Source: DATCVR01 sp036566745 (GTDB taxonomy: Bacteria; Actinomycetota; Actinomycetes; Jiangellales; Jiangellaceae). Taken from it: a stretch of DNA of 34,995 nucleotides. Position numbers and translations under genes: made by a program. This document shows, in pieces, positions 15,485 through 23,838 of this stretch. Below the pieces are notes generated by a model. That model saw only the letters and a list, made by a program, of their open reading frames with translations. It was not told the origin of the DNA and searched no databases. Position 1 is the stretch's first letter; every line of letters starts with the position of its first letter. The DNA is taken from NCBI GenBank assembly GCA_036566745.1, contig DATCVR010000362.1, positions 1-34,995 of the forward strand. Reading direction: 5' to 3'.

Positions 15485-15490
15485 ACTGTA
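15485..15490 (-). promoter_or_regulatory. -10 box (TACAGT) of a probable leaderless transcript
   Basis: On the minus strand TACAGT ends 6 nt before the ATG at 15478, matching TANNNT with leaderless spacing. No Shine-Dalgarno sequence is present. Confidence 0.5.
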
Positions 15491-15562
15491 GCGACGACAG
15501 CCCGTCCGAAAAGGGCAAAACGACCATGCTGGCTCCAGGTGTCGTGGCCGCTCGCGAGCCCG

Positions 15563-15823
15563 TCAGGCAGCGGACGGGTCGACACCGTGGAGTCGGATCA
15601 GGCCCAGGCCGTCGACCTGGGGCATGCACGCGTAGGCGACGTAGGTGCGGCCGCCGCGACAGGCCTCCGCCCACGCCAGGACTTCCGTGACGTCGCCGCC
15701 GGTCAGCTCGTACTCCGTGGACTCCGCAGCTCCGGCCCAGAAGTACACGCGGTATCGGGGCTCGTCGATCTCCCAGCTCTGGTCGCGAGGGTCGACGACC
15801 TTGACGTCCAACACGTTCTCCAT
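15563..15823 (-). CDS. Hypothetical small protein (86 aa)
   Basis: This soluble 86-residue protein has a good protein-like composition (VKVVDPRDQSWEIDEPRYRV, then YFWAGAAESTEYELTGGDVT and EVLAWAEACRGGRTYVAYAC). The pattern of alternating strands with one helix suggests a small alpha/beta domain. The function is unknown. Upstream, at 15859-15887, a stem-loop may separate it from decayed DNA to the right. The ribosome-binding site is weak (GAAG 6 nt before the ATG at 15823). Confidence 0.7.
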   Translation of the reverse strand: MENVLDVKVVDPRDQSWEIDEPRYRVYFWAGAAESTEYELTGGDVTEVLAWAEACRGGRTYVAYACMPQVDGLGLIRLHGVDPSAA

Positions 15824-16512
15824 TTCAGCTTCGATGCGATGACCACAGACACACGCGGGGCCCCGCCCTCAACACGAGGACGGGGCCGCGTTGATGTTGC
15901 TCTATTACCCAGGGCGACTTCGTGATCTACAGCCAGAAGGTGTGGCAGACAGTCAGCGTGATCGAGGAGTTGCCAACCCGATGATCATGCAGCGGCCGTC
16001 GGACCTCTCACCCAGCTTCGTGTGGGCCAGTATGCGCTTGATGTCCCAGGCGTGGTGGTGCCCGTCGTGGGCGCTGTTGCGAGCGACATCCTCGGCACGC
16101 TGGACCCCGCGGGTGGCATGAGCCAGGACAACGCCATGCTCAAGCGCGGCTGTTGCGGATGCCGCCCATGCATCGACCGCGAGTCCCAATGACCACATCC
16201 TGCGGCGTCAGCGATCACGTGAAGCTGCAACTGTCACACGGATCCCCATACAGACTTGCGCCCCAGCCCTCCACAGACTTCAACCTTACTCACACCCCGG
16301 ATCGCGCGAACCTCCACCTCGCGACCTGCTGACTCCGGTCTGCCAGGGAGCTCGCCACTCGGCCGGAGGCATCTCTCGAGGCTCATCAGCTACACCTGAC
16401 CGCGCCACTGGGGATCGACGCAACCGGCGACGATGACCGGACCGAGCGAGCGCGCATCTGCCGAAGCGAGCGTCAGCCAGGCGCAAACATCGTCTTCAGG
16501 AGCCGGGGCTCA
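15824..16512. other. Decayed intergenic DNA
   Basis: No intact gene is supported. An imperfect 12-bp stem-loop lies at 15859-15887 (GGCCCCGCCCTC against GAGGACGGGGCC, one mismatch). A DinB-like remnant lies at 15953-16198. Nothing recognisable is seen between 16200 and 16512. Confidence 0.6.
15953..16198 (-). pseudogene. Remnant of a DinB-family protein (C-terminal part)
   Basis: An 81-residue frame contains EDVARNSAHDGHHHAWDIKR, which resembles the last helix of DinB/YfiT-like four-helix proteins, where His residues bind a divalent metal. The upstream three helices are missing and the sequence before it does not read like a DinB domain, so this is probably a truncated relic. The assignment rests on one motif only. 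Confidence 0.4.
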
Positions 16513-17031
16513 TCACTGGCTTTCGAGCCACTTCACCATCGTGTCGACGTCGGTCTCCAGCTGCTGGATGTGATCGCTTGTGTCGTCCGAGTGCTGGATG
16601 GCAGCGTCGAACAACGTGAGAGTGCTCGGCAGCGAGGGCACTTCGCGGAACAGCACCTCGGTCTTGCCTCGGTTGACCTGGAGCGAGTCCTTCACCACGA
16701 ACACTTCGTCATTCGCATTGGACAGATCCATGGTGAGCGAGTCCAGCTCTGCCCTCAGGGCAGACGTGCTCGCCTCCTGTCCCAGGTCCTTGAGCCTGTC
16801 CACATGCGTGGCGAACGTGTCGCGCTGCGTCAGAATCCGCCGAGCCCGGACGCTGACGAGCTCCGCGACGACCTGCTCGGCCTCCTTGTAGGTCTTCGTC
16901 AGTCCGCGTTCCTTGAAAGCGGCGCCCAGGCTCCGGACCGATGCAGCCGACCGGCCAGTCGACTGTTCGAGGACGCCGAACCACGTGTTCACCATCGTGC
17001 AGACAGCTTCGAGCTCACCCACGCTAGACAT
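16513..17031 (-). CDS. Helical hypothetical protein (172 aa)
   Basis: The protein begins at ATG 17031, preceded by GGTGGA, or at ATG 17049 (six residues longer) without a ribosome-binding site. It is almost entirely predicted helix with heptad-like spacing (TYKEAEQVVAELVSVRARRI, HVDRLKDLGQEASTSALRAE, then HIQQLETDVDTMVKWLESQ), so a coiled-coil bundle is likely. There is no signal peptide or membrane span. No family is recognised. The G+C is lower than in nearby genes in places, and it borders decayed DNA, which fits an accessory gene. Confidence 0.65.
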   Translation of the reverse strand: MSSVGELEAVCTMVNTWFGVLEQSTGRSAASVRSLGAAFKERGLTKTYKEAEQVVAELVSVRARRILTQRDTFATHVDRLKDLGQEASTSALRAELDSLTMDLSNANDEVFVVKDSLQVNRGKTEVLFREVPSLPSTLTLFDAAIQHSDDTSDHIQQLETDVDTMVKWLESQ

Positions 17032-17199
17032 CGGTCCACCAGCTCTCATGTGTTGGAGTTTCTGGCGGGGAAGGCCCGTCCCGGCTCATGGTCGTGACAG
17101 CGGAGAACGACGAATGGCGAGGTCTGCGCATATATGCAGACCGCCGACCACCGGTAAGGCCGCTCCCGGACGAGCGCGACTGACCCGTCGAAGCAGGCG

Positions 17200-17757
17200 T
17201 CAGTCCGCGTGGGCCGAGTAGTAGCGCCGGGCCTTGTCCCGGCTGCCGCAGGTGGCCATGCTGCACCAGCGCCGGCGATGATTCTTGCTCGTGTCCAGGT
17301 ACAGCCAGCCACACGACGGGCACTCCCCCAGCCGGTCCAGCGGACCCCGCGTGAGCAGCTCGACGGCCGACGCGGCGACCTCCCACAGCAGCACCCGCGG
17401 CCGACGCGGACCCGGCCACGACAATGCGAAGCCGCCGTCGGCCCGGTCGAGCCGAGCATGGGCGACCGCCTCGGCGTAGGTCGTGAGCAGCGTCTCCCGG
17501 TCGGCGGACGGCGGGTTGCCGGCCCCGGTGAGCGGCTGGAACACCCGGAACGCGGCCTCGCGCAGGTCACGTGCGCCGCGAAGAACGTCCTCGACCTCCC
17601 GCGTCGCGCCGCTGATCGGACGCCCAGCGGCACGAGCCCAGACCGTCGCCTCGTCCGCCGTGGCCAGCCAGTCGCGCTGCGCCACCGGTCGCGCGTTGAC
17701 CGTATTGGTGAAGTCGAGGCACAGGGCGTTGCCGACAAGCTCGATCGCAGACACCAT
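17200..17757 (-). CDS. CGNR zinc-finger (ABATE domain) transcriptional regulator
   Basis: The 185-residue protein has an N-terminal ABATE-type domain (VGNALCLDFTNTVNARP, residues 8-24) and a C-terminal treble-clef finger with Cys146, Cys149, Cys165 and Cys170 (CPSCGWLYLDTSKNHRRRWC, then CGSRDKARRYY). The signature reads CGSR instead of the name-giving CGNR. These proteins are thought to be stress-linked DNA-binding regulators. The ATG at 17757 has GGTGAG 8 nt upstream. It is divergent from an MFS exporter gene 90 bp away, which is the likely target by position. Confidence 0.9.
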   Translation of the reverse strand: MVSAIELVGNALCLDFTNTVNARPVAQRDWLATADEATVWARAAGRPISGATREVEDVLRGARDLREAAFRVFQPLTGAGNPPSADRETLLTTYAEAVAHARLDRADGGFALSWPGPRRPRVLLWEVAASAVELLTRGPLDRLGECPSCGWLYLDTSKNHRRRWCSMATCGSRDKARRYYSAHAD

Positions 17758-17847
17758 CGGAGTATCTCACCGTTCATGACGTCTTGACTGGTTGACCACA
17801 GTCTGCCACCTTGCCTTTCACGTCCCCTTGATAGGTGAGATCACCTC

Positions 17848-19101
17848 ATGCGCATCGTGTCTCGGCTCGGCCGGCCGTTCAACAGCCTCTGGCTCGCCAC
17901 CGCCGCCGCCAACCTCGGCGACGGCATGGCGCTCTTCGTCCTCCCGCTGCTGGCGCTCGCGGTCGGTGCCTCGCCGGGCGGCGTCGCCGCGGTCACCGCC
18001 GTCCTGACGCTGGCCTGGCCGGTGTTCGGGCTGCACGCAGGCTGGCTCGTCGACCGGCTCGACCGGCGGATGCTGCTGCGCAGCGCCAACCTCGCACGCG
18101 CCGCGGTCCTGGCCGGCGTCACGCTCGTGCACGCCTGGGGCGAGCTGTCGCTGCCGGTCATCCTCGGCGCCGCGGCGGTCCTCGGGCTGGCCGAGACGCT
18201 GGTCGACACGGCCCTGACCTCGACGGTCCCGCTCGTCGTCGAGCCCGACGGACGGACCACCGCCAACGCCCGGATCGAGGCGACCGTCAACCTCACCAAC
18301 CAGTTCGTCGGACCGCCCCTCGCCGGCCTCCTCGCGGGGCTGGCGCTGGCCGGCACCACCGGCGCCAGCGCGGTCCTGTACCTGGCGGCCGCGATCGCCA
18401 TCTCGGCGATGGTCGTGCACGGACGGCCGACCGCCGACGCCGTCATCCCACCGCCGACCGGCCTCGGCGCGGGGTTCCGCTTCGTCTGGCGGCAGCCGAC
18501 CGTGCGTACCCTCACGCTGTTCACCGCGGCGATGAACGTCGTGTGGGCAGCCGCGACGGCGCTGCTCGTCGTGTACGCGGTCGGCCCCGGCCCACTGGAT
18601 CTCACCGCCGCGGAGTACGGGCTCATGCTGACAGCGATGGCTGCCGGCGGGCTCGTCGCGTCGGTGGCGGTCGAGCCGCTGCGCCGACGGTTCGGGGTGA
18701 CGACGCTGCTGGTCATCGACTGTGTCGGGACGGTTCTGCTGGTGGCGCCGGTGGCTCTGGGGGCGAACGCCTGGGTCGTGGCCGCGGGGATGATCGCCGC
18801 CGGGGCAGGATCCAGCGTCTGGCGCATTCTGGTGGCCACCATCCGGCAGAACCTGTCCCCCTCCGACCAGCTGGGCCGGGTCTACGCCGCCTCGCGGATG
18901 ATCAGCTGGGGGGTGATCCCCGCCGGAGCGGCTCTGGCCGGATTGGGGGCCGAGCTGTGGGGTGTGCGGGCCGTGTTCGCGGTCGCCACCGGGCTCGCCA
19001 TCGCGGTGCTCGCGGGCTTCGTGGGTTTCGCCCTGCGCGCCGACCTGTCGGCGACCATGGCCGCCGACCAGGCCGACGCGGTCTCGCATCCGCACGGATG
19101 A
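17848..19101 (+). CDS. MFS transporter (DHA1/enterobactin-exporter-like)
   Basis: The 417-residue inner-membrane protein has about 12 hydrophobic segments. The A-motif-like loop between helices 2 and 3 reads GWLVDRLDRRMLLRSANLAR (about residues 65-84). The centre holds a cytoplasmic loop followed by FRFVWRQPTVRTLTLFTAAM, as in the MFS-1/MFS-3 exporters of small molecules. The ATG at 17848 follows AGGTGAG at 8-nt spacing. The divergent CGNR regulator suggests inducible expression. Its stop and that of the convergent SnoaL gene lie within one TGACGTCA palindrome. The substrate is unknown. Confidence 0.9.
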   Translation: MRIVSRLGRPFNSLWLATAAANLGDGMALFVLPLLALAVGASPGGVAAVTAVLTLAWPVFGLHAGWLVDRLDRRMLLRSANLARAAVLAGVTLVHAWGELSLPVILGAAAVLGLAETLVDTALTSTVPLVVEPDGRTTANARIEATVNLTNQFVGPPLAGLLAGLALAGTTGASAVLYLAAAIAISAMVVHGRPTADAVIPPPTGLGAGFRFVWRQPTVRTLTLFTAAMNVVWAAATALLVVYAVGPGPLDLTAAEYGLMLTAMAAGGLVASVAVEPLRRRFGVTTLLVIDCVGTVLLVAPVALGANAWVVAAGMIAAGAGSSVWRILVATIRQNLSPSDQLGRVYAASRMISWGVIPAGAALAGLGAELWGVRAVFAVATGLAIAVLAGFVGFALRADLSATMAADQADAVSHPHG

Positions 19102-19103
19102 CG

Positions 19104-19526
19104 TCATGGACGCTCCCCGTCAGCATCCCCCTCACCGGCGTCGGGGAACGAGTGGTGTTCGTGCCGGACCACCCAGCGGCCCTGGTCCTTGGCCAGCCCG
19201 AGGGTGAGGCGTAGCCGATTACCGGGGTTCTCGGCGAAGTCGCGCGGCATCCCGCAGCGCAGCAACGCGTGCGCGAAGGCGACGTCGGCACCGGCGGTGA
19301 TCTCCAGAGAAGTGATCTCGAACAACGCACCCCGCGACTGCCACTCGAAGAACGGCGGCCAGGAGTCGCGGTAGGCGTCGATGCCGCGGACGCCCTCGTA
19401 CGGTGGCGGCACGTCGAACATCACGATGTCGGACGCGTGGTCGGCGAGAACCGTGTCCAGATCGCCTGCGTGGACTGCGAGCGCCCAACGTTCGACCAGC
19501 TCGCGGATCTGCTGCTCGTCATCCAT
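19104..19526 (-). CDS. SnoaL/NTF2-like protein
   Basis: The 140-residue protein is a cone-shaped NTF2-like fold. It begins MDDEQQIRELVERWALAVHA with the family helix, then DLDTVLADHASDIVMFDVPP, a YRDSWPPFF stretch, and strands ending GRWVVRHEHHSFP. It matches SnoaL-3-type stand-alone proteins of 130-150 residues, often of unknown or polyketide-cyclase-like function. The ATG at 19526 has AGGA at 7-nt spacing. It lies 121 nt downstream of an ECF sigma factor that has its own fused SnoaL domain, and on the same strand. Confidence 0.85.
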   Translation of the reverse strand: MDDEQQIRELVERWALAVHAGDLDTVLADHASDIVMFDVPPPYEGVRGIDAYRDSWPPFFEWQSRGALFEITSLEITAGADVAFAHALLRCGMPRDFAENPGNRLRLTLGLAKDQGRWVVRHEHHSFPDAGEGDADGERP

Positions 19527-19647
19527 GGTGTGTCCTGCTTCCTTGAGGTCGGCGTGTTCCCGGCGCCCAGGACGCCGGCCACGGAGCATCTCCGTCAGGA
19601 CCTACAACCCCGGCGAGCAGCAGAACTCATCGCTCCGGCGCAAACAT

Positions 19648-20652
19648 TCATGACAGGCGCTCAGGGAGTCCGAACGGTGCGAAGGCAGCGTCCAGGAACG
19701 AGACCACCTCGGCGACCCCATCCGAGGTCAGAACGACGACGTCGAGGCCGGCCGGGAGGTACGCCGACTCGTCGTCCTCCCACATGTAGGTGCCGAACGC
19801 CAGGCGGCCGTTGGCCCGCGCCGGCAGGAAGCGCCAACGCCTGGTCAGCGGCCCTTCGCTCAGGAACGTGCGGATGCTCTGGCGCCCGTCGTATACGGCC
19901 GGGACGGGCGGCATCGAGTACCTCGCGTCGTCCGTCAGCATCGCCACGATGGCATCGACGTCGCCGGCCTCCCAGGCTGCGGCGTACCGGCGGGCGAGAT
20001 CGCGAACCTCGACCTCACTGGCAGCCCGGCCGACGTCGCCTCTCCCCGCACGAGGGAGGTGTTCGTCGCGAGTCTTGCGCGCACGCTGGAGAGCGCTGTT
20101 GACGCCGGGCACCGTCATGTCCAGAAGCTCCGCCGTCTCGCCCGCCGAGTACCCCAGAACCTCGCGGAGAAGAAGCACCGCGCGCTGCCGCGCCGGGAGA
20201 TGCTGGAGCGCTGCGACGAACGCGAGTTCCATGCTCTCCCAGGCGATGCTGCGCGCCTCCGGATCCAGGTCAGCGGTGAAACCCATCCGCTGATCGGGAT
20301 ACGGCCCGAGCCACCTGACCTCTGCGGACGGCGCGGCGCCAGGAGTGAGATCGGTCGGGAGCTCGCGATGTCGGCCCGCCCGGCCCAGCAGCGTCAGGCA
20401 CCGGTTGGTGGCGATCTTGTAGAGCCACGGCCGGATCGACCCCCGATCCTCGAACCCGTCAAGGCTCCGCCATGCCCGGGTCAACGTCTCCTGCACGGCG
20501 TCCTCGGCCTCGTCGAAGGATCCGAGCATCCGGTAACAGTGTGCGGCCAGTTCGTCCCGCAACGGCTCGACCAGACCCGCGAAGGCGTGCTCGTCACCTG
20601 CTCGCGCTCTCGCCAGCGTGGCGGCAGCTGCGGTGGAGTCGTGGTTGGTCAC
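19648..20652 (-). CDS. ECF sigma factor with C-terminal SnoaL domain
   Basis: The 334-residue protein has sigma2 (about residues 10-80, EHAFAGLVEPLRDELAAHCY with GSFDEAEDAVQETLTRAW) and sigma4 (about 150-205, LPARQRAVLLLREVLGYSAG then ETAELLDMTVPGVNSALQRA), followed by a SnoaL-2 domain (about 220-330, VRDLARRYAAAWEAGDVDAI). This is the architecture of the SigG/SigX5-type ECF group, in which the C-terminal domain, rather than a separate anti-sigma factor, modulates activity. The GTG at 20652 follows GGGAGGGG; a longer frame upstream to 20757 is not supported by a ribosome-binding site. No anti-sigma gene is adjacent. Confidence 0.92.
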   Translation of the reverse strand: MTNHDSTAAAATLARARAGDEHAFAGLVEPLRDELAAHCYRMLGSFDEAEDAVQETLTRAWRSLDGFEDRGSIRPWLYKIATNRCLTLLGRAGRHRELPTDLTPGAAPSAEVRWLGPYPDQRMGFTADLDPEARSIAWESMELAFVAALQHLPARQRAVLLLREVLGYSAGETAELLDMTVPGVNSALQRARKTRDEHLPRAGRGDVGRAASEVEVRDLARRYAAAWEAGDVDAIVAMLTDDARYSMPPVPAVYDGRQSIRTFLSEGPLTRRWRFLPARANGRLAFGTYMWEDDESAYLPAGLDVVVLTSDGVAEVVSFLDAAFAPFGLPERLS

Positions 20653-20814
20653 GATCGCCCCTCCCCCACTCGGTACGCGAGCGCTGGCGTCTCGTCCGGA
20701 ACTCACATCCTCCCCTGTCGACGCACGCGGTCGCCGATTCGCCCGTGCGGCGCTCACTCCCGGTCAGCCGGATCCGACCCACTTGAGGCGGCGGGCGGTC
20801 ACGCCCTGGTCCGG

Positions 20815-21804
20815 CTAGGGAGCAGGAGCCGTACCTGGCTCGTTCTGCGGCGGCTCGCCCTCTTCCACCACCTCGATCGTGACCGTGATGCCGGACGGCA
20901 ACGTTCTCGAGCGATCCAGTCCGTCGGCGACGGACAGCTCTTCGACACCCACGTGGACGATCCCCGTCACCGGATCCGGCATCGTCCAATAGACCTGGCC
21001 CGGATCGGTCGCCCAGGTGTCGCGCGAGTGGAAGACCGCTTCCGACAACGCCCCCAGCTCCTCCATCGAAGCCCGCGCCGTCCCGAACGCCACGCGCAGC
21101 GCGCGCGGATGTGCTGCGATCGCGGCATCGACCTCCATTCTGACCTGTGCGGCTTCGGCCTCGAACTGATCGGCGAGCCAGATCACCAAGGTCCAGGCGT
21201 CTTCGTTCCAGGCCATCGTGCCCGCCACCCGGGGATGCTCGCGCAAGATCGGATCGACCAGAGACCGCGTTGCGTCCAGCGAGCCATCAGCGCGAGCGTC
21301 GGGATGTCTGCCGATCGCGTCCGAGGGCCCGGCGATCCACACGGGGCCCTGGCCGCAGGAGTCCCGCGAGTCCACGGGTCCGAGTTGGCCGCCCACGGTC
21401 ATGTATCCGCCCTGAGCCTCCACCAGGCGCCCGCTGCTGTCCCAGAGCCGCACAAGAGGGATCGACTCGCCTTCCGTGGTCACGGTCCAGCCCGGAGGCC
21501 ATGCCACAGGCTGCGCTGGTTCCGCGAAGTCAAGCCGCCGGATGACGACACAGCCGTCGTCCGTCACCCACAGATCCCCTTCGAGCACGTCGTCGCCGCA
21601 CTCCGCCGGAGGCGTGGGCTGGGTCAGGAGGCGAAGACCGTCGGCGCCGTCCTTGGCCATCGGCTCTCCAGTAGCCACAGTGGGACGAGGCTCACTCGAC
21701 CGAGACGCCAGCAAGGCCCCACCTACACCGACCAGCGCGACGACGCACCCGGTGACGACCACGATCCTGATCCGGTGTCGACGCGTTCGCGCGATGTCCG
21801 CCAT
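20815..21804 (-). CDS. Membrane-anchored extracytoplasmic protein of unknown function
   Basis: The 329-residue protein starts at ATG 21804, preceded by GGGGGG. A short basic N-terminus (MADIARTRRHRIR) is followed by one helix (about 13-33, IVVVTGCVVALVGVGGALLA) and a secreted domain of about 290 residues. Segments include ECGDDVLEGDLWVTDDGCVV, WPPGWTVTTEGESIPLVRLW and an acidic C-terminus ending EPGTAPAP. Paired cysteines around residues 68 and 84 could form a disulfide. No family is recognised. It lies about 160 bp upstream of the SnoaL-type sigma gene on the same strand. Confidence 0.75.
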   Translation of the reverse strand: MADIARTRRHRIRIVVVTGCVVALVGVGGALLASRSSEPRPTVATGEPMAKDGADGLRLLTQPTPPAECGDDVLEGDLWVTDDGCVVIRRLDFAEPAQPVAWPPGWTVTTEGESIPLVRLWDSSGRLVEAQGGYMTVGGQLGPVDSRDSCGQGPVWIAGPSDAIGRHPDARADGSLDATRSLVDPILREHPRVAGTMAWNEDAWTLVIWLADQFEAEAAQVRMEVDAAIAAHPRALRVAFGTARASMEELGALSEAVFHSRDTWATDPGQVYWTMPDPVTGIVHVGVEELSVADGLDRSRTLPSGITVTIEVVEEGEPPQNEPGTAPAP

Positions 21805-21925
21805 GATCCGCACCCCCCTGCGGGCACGCCTCGGTACGACGCTGAGCAGGTCGAACCGGGTCCACCCGTCACAGAGTTGGACGCCGCTCACCGCGCATCG
21901 GCCTCATCGAGTTGGATGACCACCC

Positions 21926-22267
21926 ATGGCGGTCTTTCCCGCGGCGTCCAGCCGGCAGTTCGAGCCCGACGACGGCATCACGATCTTCGACCACGGCGTG
22001 TCGGACGAGCAGTTGAGCGTCGTCCGGGCGGAGCTGCACGGCTTCCACGTGGGTCTTCCCAACCGCCGCAGCACCACGACGTACGTGGTCACCGGCGGCC
22101 GGGCTCAGATCACCGTGGACGGACAGGCCTTCGACGTCAAGCCCGGCGACATGGTGGTCGCCCAGGTCGGTGTGCGGCGCGAGCTCAGCGGCACGGCGTC
22201 GCTGCTCATCATCAACGCCCCGGCCTTCGACCCCTCCGACGAAGCCGAGCCGTCGACGACGCCATAG
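21926..22267 (+). CDS. Cupin-domain protein
   Basis: The 113-residue single-domain cupin has the beta-barrel core NRRSTTTYVVTGGRAQITVD (about 46-65) and PGDMVVAQVGVRRELSG (about 72-88). The usual metal ligands of motif 1, G(X)5HXH(X)3-4E(X)6G, are not all present: the His pair is replaced (RRSTTTYVVTGG). It may therefore lack a bound metal and act by ligand binding, or be inactive. It is cytoplasmic, with no signal peptide. The gene converges on purC. Confidence 0.8.
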   Translation: MAVFPAASSRQFEPDDGITIFDHGVSDEQLSVVRAELHGFHVGLPNRRSTTTYVVTGGRAQITVDGQAFDVKPGDMVVAQVGVRRELSGTASLLIINAPAFDPSDEAEPSTTP

Positions 22268-22288
22268 CCGCTGTCGACCGCCGGAGGT

Positions 22289-23134
22289 TCAGGACGTCCA
22301 GGTGGTGCCGGTCAGCTGCTCGTACATCGCGACGTAGCGGCGGTGGGCCTCTTCGGCGACGTCCGGCGGGATCTCCGGGCCGGGCGAGGTGCGGTCCCAG
22401 GTGCCGAGGTCGCTGGCCCAGTCGCGCATGTACTGCTTGTCGTAGCCGTATTGGCGCCCGCCGGGCTTCCAGTCCTCCTTGCGCCAGTAGCGCGAGGAGT
22501 CCGACGTCATCACCTCGTCGGCCAGCACCAGCTCACCGGACGGATCGAGGCCGAACTCGAACTTCGTGTCGACCAGCAGCAGGCCCCGCTCGGATGCGAT
22601 CTCCGCTCCGCGGCGGTAGAGATCGAGCGTGGTGTCGCGCAGCCGCTCGGCGAGGTCAGGACCCACCGCCGCCACGACGTCGTCGAAGGTCATCGGCTCG
22701 TCGTGGCCGTCCTCGGGGGCGACCTTCGAGGTGGGCGTGAAGATCGGCTCCGGCAGCCGGTCCCCCTCGACCAGGCCCGGCGGCAGCTCGACCCCCGAGA
22801 CCGTGCCGGTGGCCTGGTACGACACGGTGCCCGAGCCGGCGAGGTACCCGCGCGCGACGCATTCGACCTGGACGACGTCGAGCCGGCGGCATCGGATCGC
22901 CCGGCCCTTCCACTCGGCCGGCACGTCGTCGGCGGAGATGACGTGGTTGGGCATGACGTCGGCGAGCTGGTCGAACCACCACAGCGACATCGCGGTCAGC
23001 AGCTTGCCCTTGTCCGGGATGGGCGTGGGCAGCACGACGTCGTACACCGACACCCGATCGGAGGCGACGAGGATCACTTCGCCGGGGCGGTCGGAGTAGA
23101 CGTCGCGGACCTTGCCGCGGTGCAGGAGTTCCAC
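22289..23134 (-). CDS. purC: Phosphoribosylaminoimidazole-succinocarboxamide synthase (SAICAR synthetase)
   Basis: The 281-residue enzyme catalyses ATP-dependent ligation of CAIR and aspartate to SAICAR, step 8 of de novo purine synthesis. Family markers are the N-terminal GKVRDVYSD (residues 7-15), SDRVSVYDVVLPTPIPDKG, signature 1 VVQVECVARGYLAGSGT, signature 2 LLLVDTKFEFGLD, and LADEVMTSDSSRYW near the C-terminus. Length is normal. The start is GTG 23134, with TAGAAC 7 nt upstream, so the transcript may be leaderless. Other purine genes are not in the window. A 12-bp tandem repeat lies upstream between it and a GNAT gene. Confidence 0.96.
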   Translation of the reverse strand: MELLHRGKVRDVYSDRPGEVILVASDRVSVYDVVLPTPIPDKGKLLTAMSLWWFDQLADVMPNHVISADDVPAEWKGRAIRCRRLDVVQVECVARGYLAGSGTVSYQATGTVSGVELPPGLVEGDRLPEPIFTPTSKVAPEDGHDEPMTFDDVVAAVGPDLAERLRDTTLDLYRRGAEIASERGLLLVDTKFEFGLDPSGELVLADEVMTSDSSRYWRKEDWKPGGRQYGYDKQYMRDWASDLGTWDRTSPGPEIPPDVAEEAHRRYVAMYEQLTGTTWTS

Positions 23135-23141
23135 GGCGACC

Positions 23142-23147
23142 GTTCTA
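23142..23147 (-). promoter_or_regulatory. -10-like box (TAGAAC) of purC
   Basis: TAGAAC (minus strand) ends 7 nt before the GTG start. It lacks the final T of TANNNT, so this leaderless call is weaker than the others. Confidence 0.35.
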
Positions 23148-23170
23148 GCACACGCGCCGCCGCCGTCGAC

Positions 23171-23201
23171 GGGGCCGGAAACGGGGCCGGAAACGGGGCC
23201 G
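23171..23201. repeat. 12-bp tandem repeat, about 2.6 copies
   Basis: GGGGCCGGAAAC occurs at 23171-23182 and 23183-23194, followed by GGGGCCG (23195-23201). It lies in the 70-bp gap between purC and the GNAT gene, upstream of the purC promoter. It may be a polymorphic short tandem repeat. Confidence 0.85.
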
Positions 23202-23204
23202 TCG

Positions 23205-23810
23205 TCAGAAGTCGATCCGCATCACGACCCGGCGCACGGTCGGATGGCTGACCTCGGCGAAGCCGGCGTCGGCGAACACGCGCACGGTGCCGACCAGGAG
23301 CTCCTCCAGGATCACGTCCTTCGTGACGATCGGGTAGCCCTCGACGGCCCGGGCGCCGCGCTCGCGGGCGAAGTCCACCGCGGCCCGCGCGAGTGCCCGG
23401 CTCACGCCCCGCTTGCGGAAGCCCGCGCGGGTGAAGAAGCAGGTCACCGCCCAGACGCTGTCGTCGGCCTTGTCCTCGGCGCGGCCCTCCCAGGGGACCC
23501 GGTTGTTGCGCACGAGGCCCGTGTAGGCGGTGCGCGGCTCGACGGCACACCAGCCGACCGGCTCGCCGCCGAGGTACGCGACGAGGCCGCTGGTGGTGTC
23601 CGACTCCGGGTGGCCGGAGTCGGTCTGCCGGCGCAGCCGGTCGGCGCGCTCCTCGGCGGGGAACGAGCCGAAGGACTCACGCGGCTGCAGCTTGAACCGC
23701 TGGCACTGGCACCTGGGTGCCGGGCCGCGGGTGCCGAACACCGTCTGCAAGTCGTCCCAGCTCGCCGCGTTTGCTGGCACGACCGAGATCGTGGGCTCCG
23801 TCGCCGTCAT
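23205..23810 (-). CDS. GNAT-family N-acetyltransferase
   Basis: The 201-residue protein is a single GNAT domain. The N-terminal Cys-containing stretch RGPAPRCQCQRF is typical of a subgroup of actinobacterial acetyltransferases. Then come GLVAYLGGEPVGWCAVEPRT and the acetyl-CoA motif VTCFFTRAGFRKRGVSRALA (pattern R-K-R-G-V-S), and a C-terminal FADAGFAEVSHPTVRRVVMR. The acceptor is unknown. ATG 23810 has CAGAAT 7 nt upstream and no Shine-Dalgarno sequence, so it may be leaderless; an upstream ATG at 23855 is less likely. Confidence 0.88.
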   Translation of the reverse strand: MTATEPTISVVPANAASWDDLQTVFGTRGPAPRCQCQRFKLQPRESFGSFPAEERADRLRRQTDSGHPESDTTSGLVAYLGGEPVGWCAVEPRTAYTGLVRNNRVPWEGRAEDKADDSVWAVTCFFTRAGFRKRGVSRALARAAVDFARERGARAVEGYPIVTKDVILEELLVGTVRVFADAGFAEVSHPTVRRVVMRIDF

Positions 23811-23838
23811 GCGCACGATTCTGCAGATCGAGTGGGCC

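Noticed and set aside
13962..15674. 570-codon minus frame covering the lipoprotein and the oxidoreductase as one protein
   Set aside because: The upper part is out of frame with the clear MDR enzyme. Only the last ~180 codons are credible, as a separate gene.
17128..17137. GCATATATGC palindrome
   Set aside because: It is short, lies between the ends and starts of same-strand genes without a clear promoter, and could occur by chance.
17764..17841. ATCTCACC and GGTGAGAT as an inverted operator pair between the CGNR regulator and the MFS gene
   Set aside because: Each copy sits at ribosome-binding-site distance (8 nt) from its own start codon, so both are more simply Shine-Dalgarno sequences.
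20059..22740. 893-codon plus-strand frame across the sigma factor and neighbouring genes
   Set aside because: It is antisense to three genes with recognisable domains; its translation is Arg/Pro/Ser-rich without motifs.
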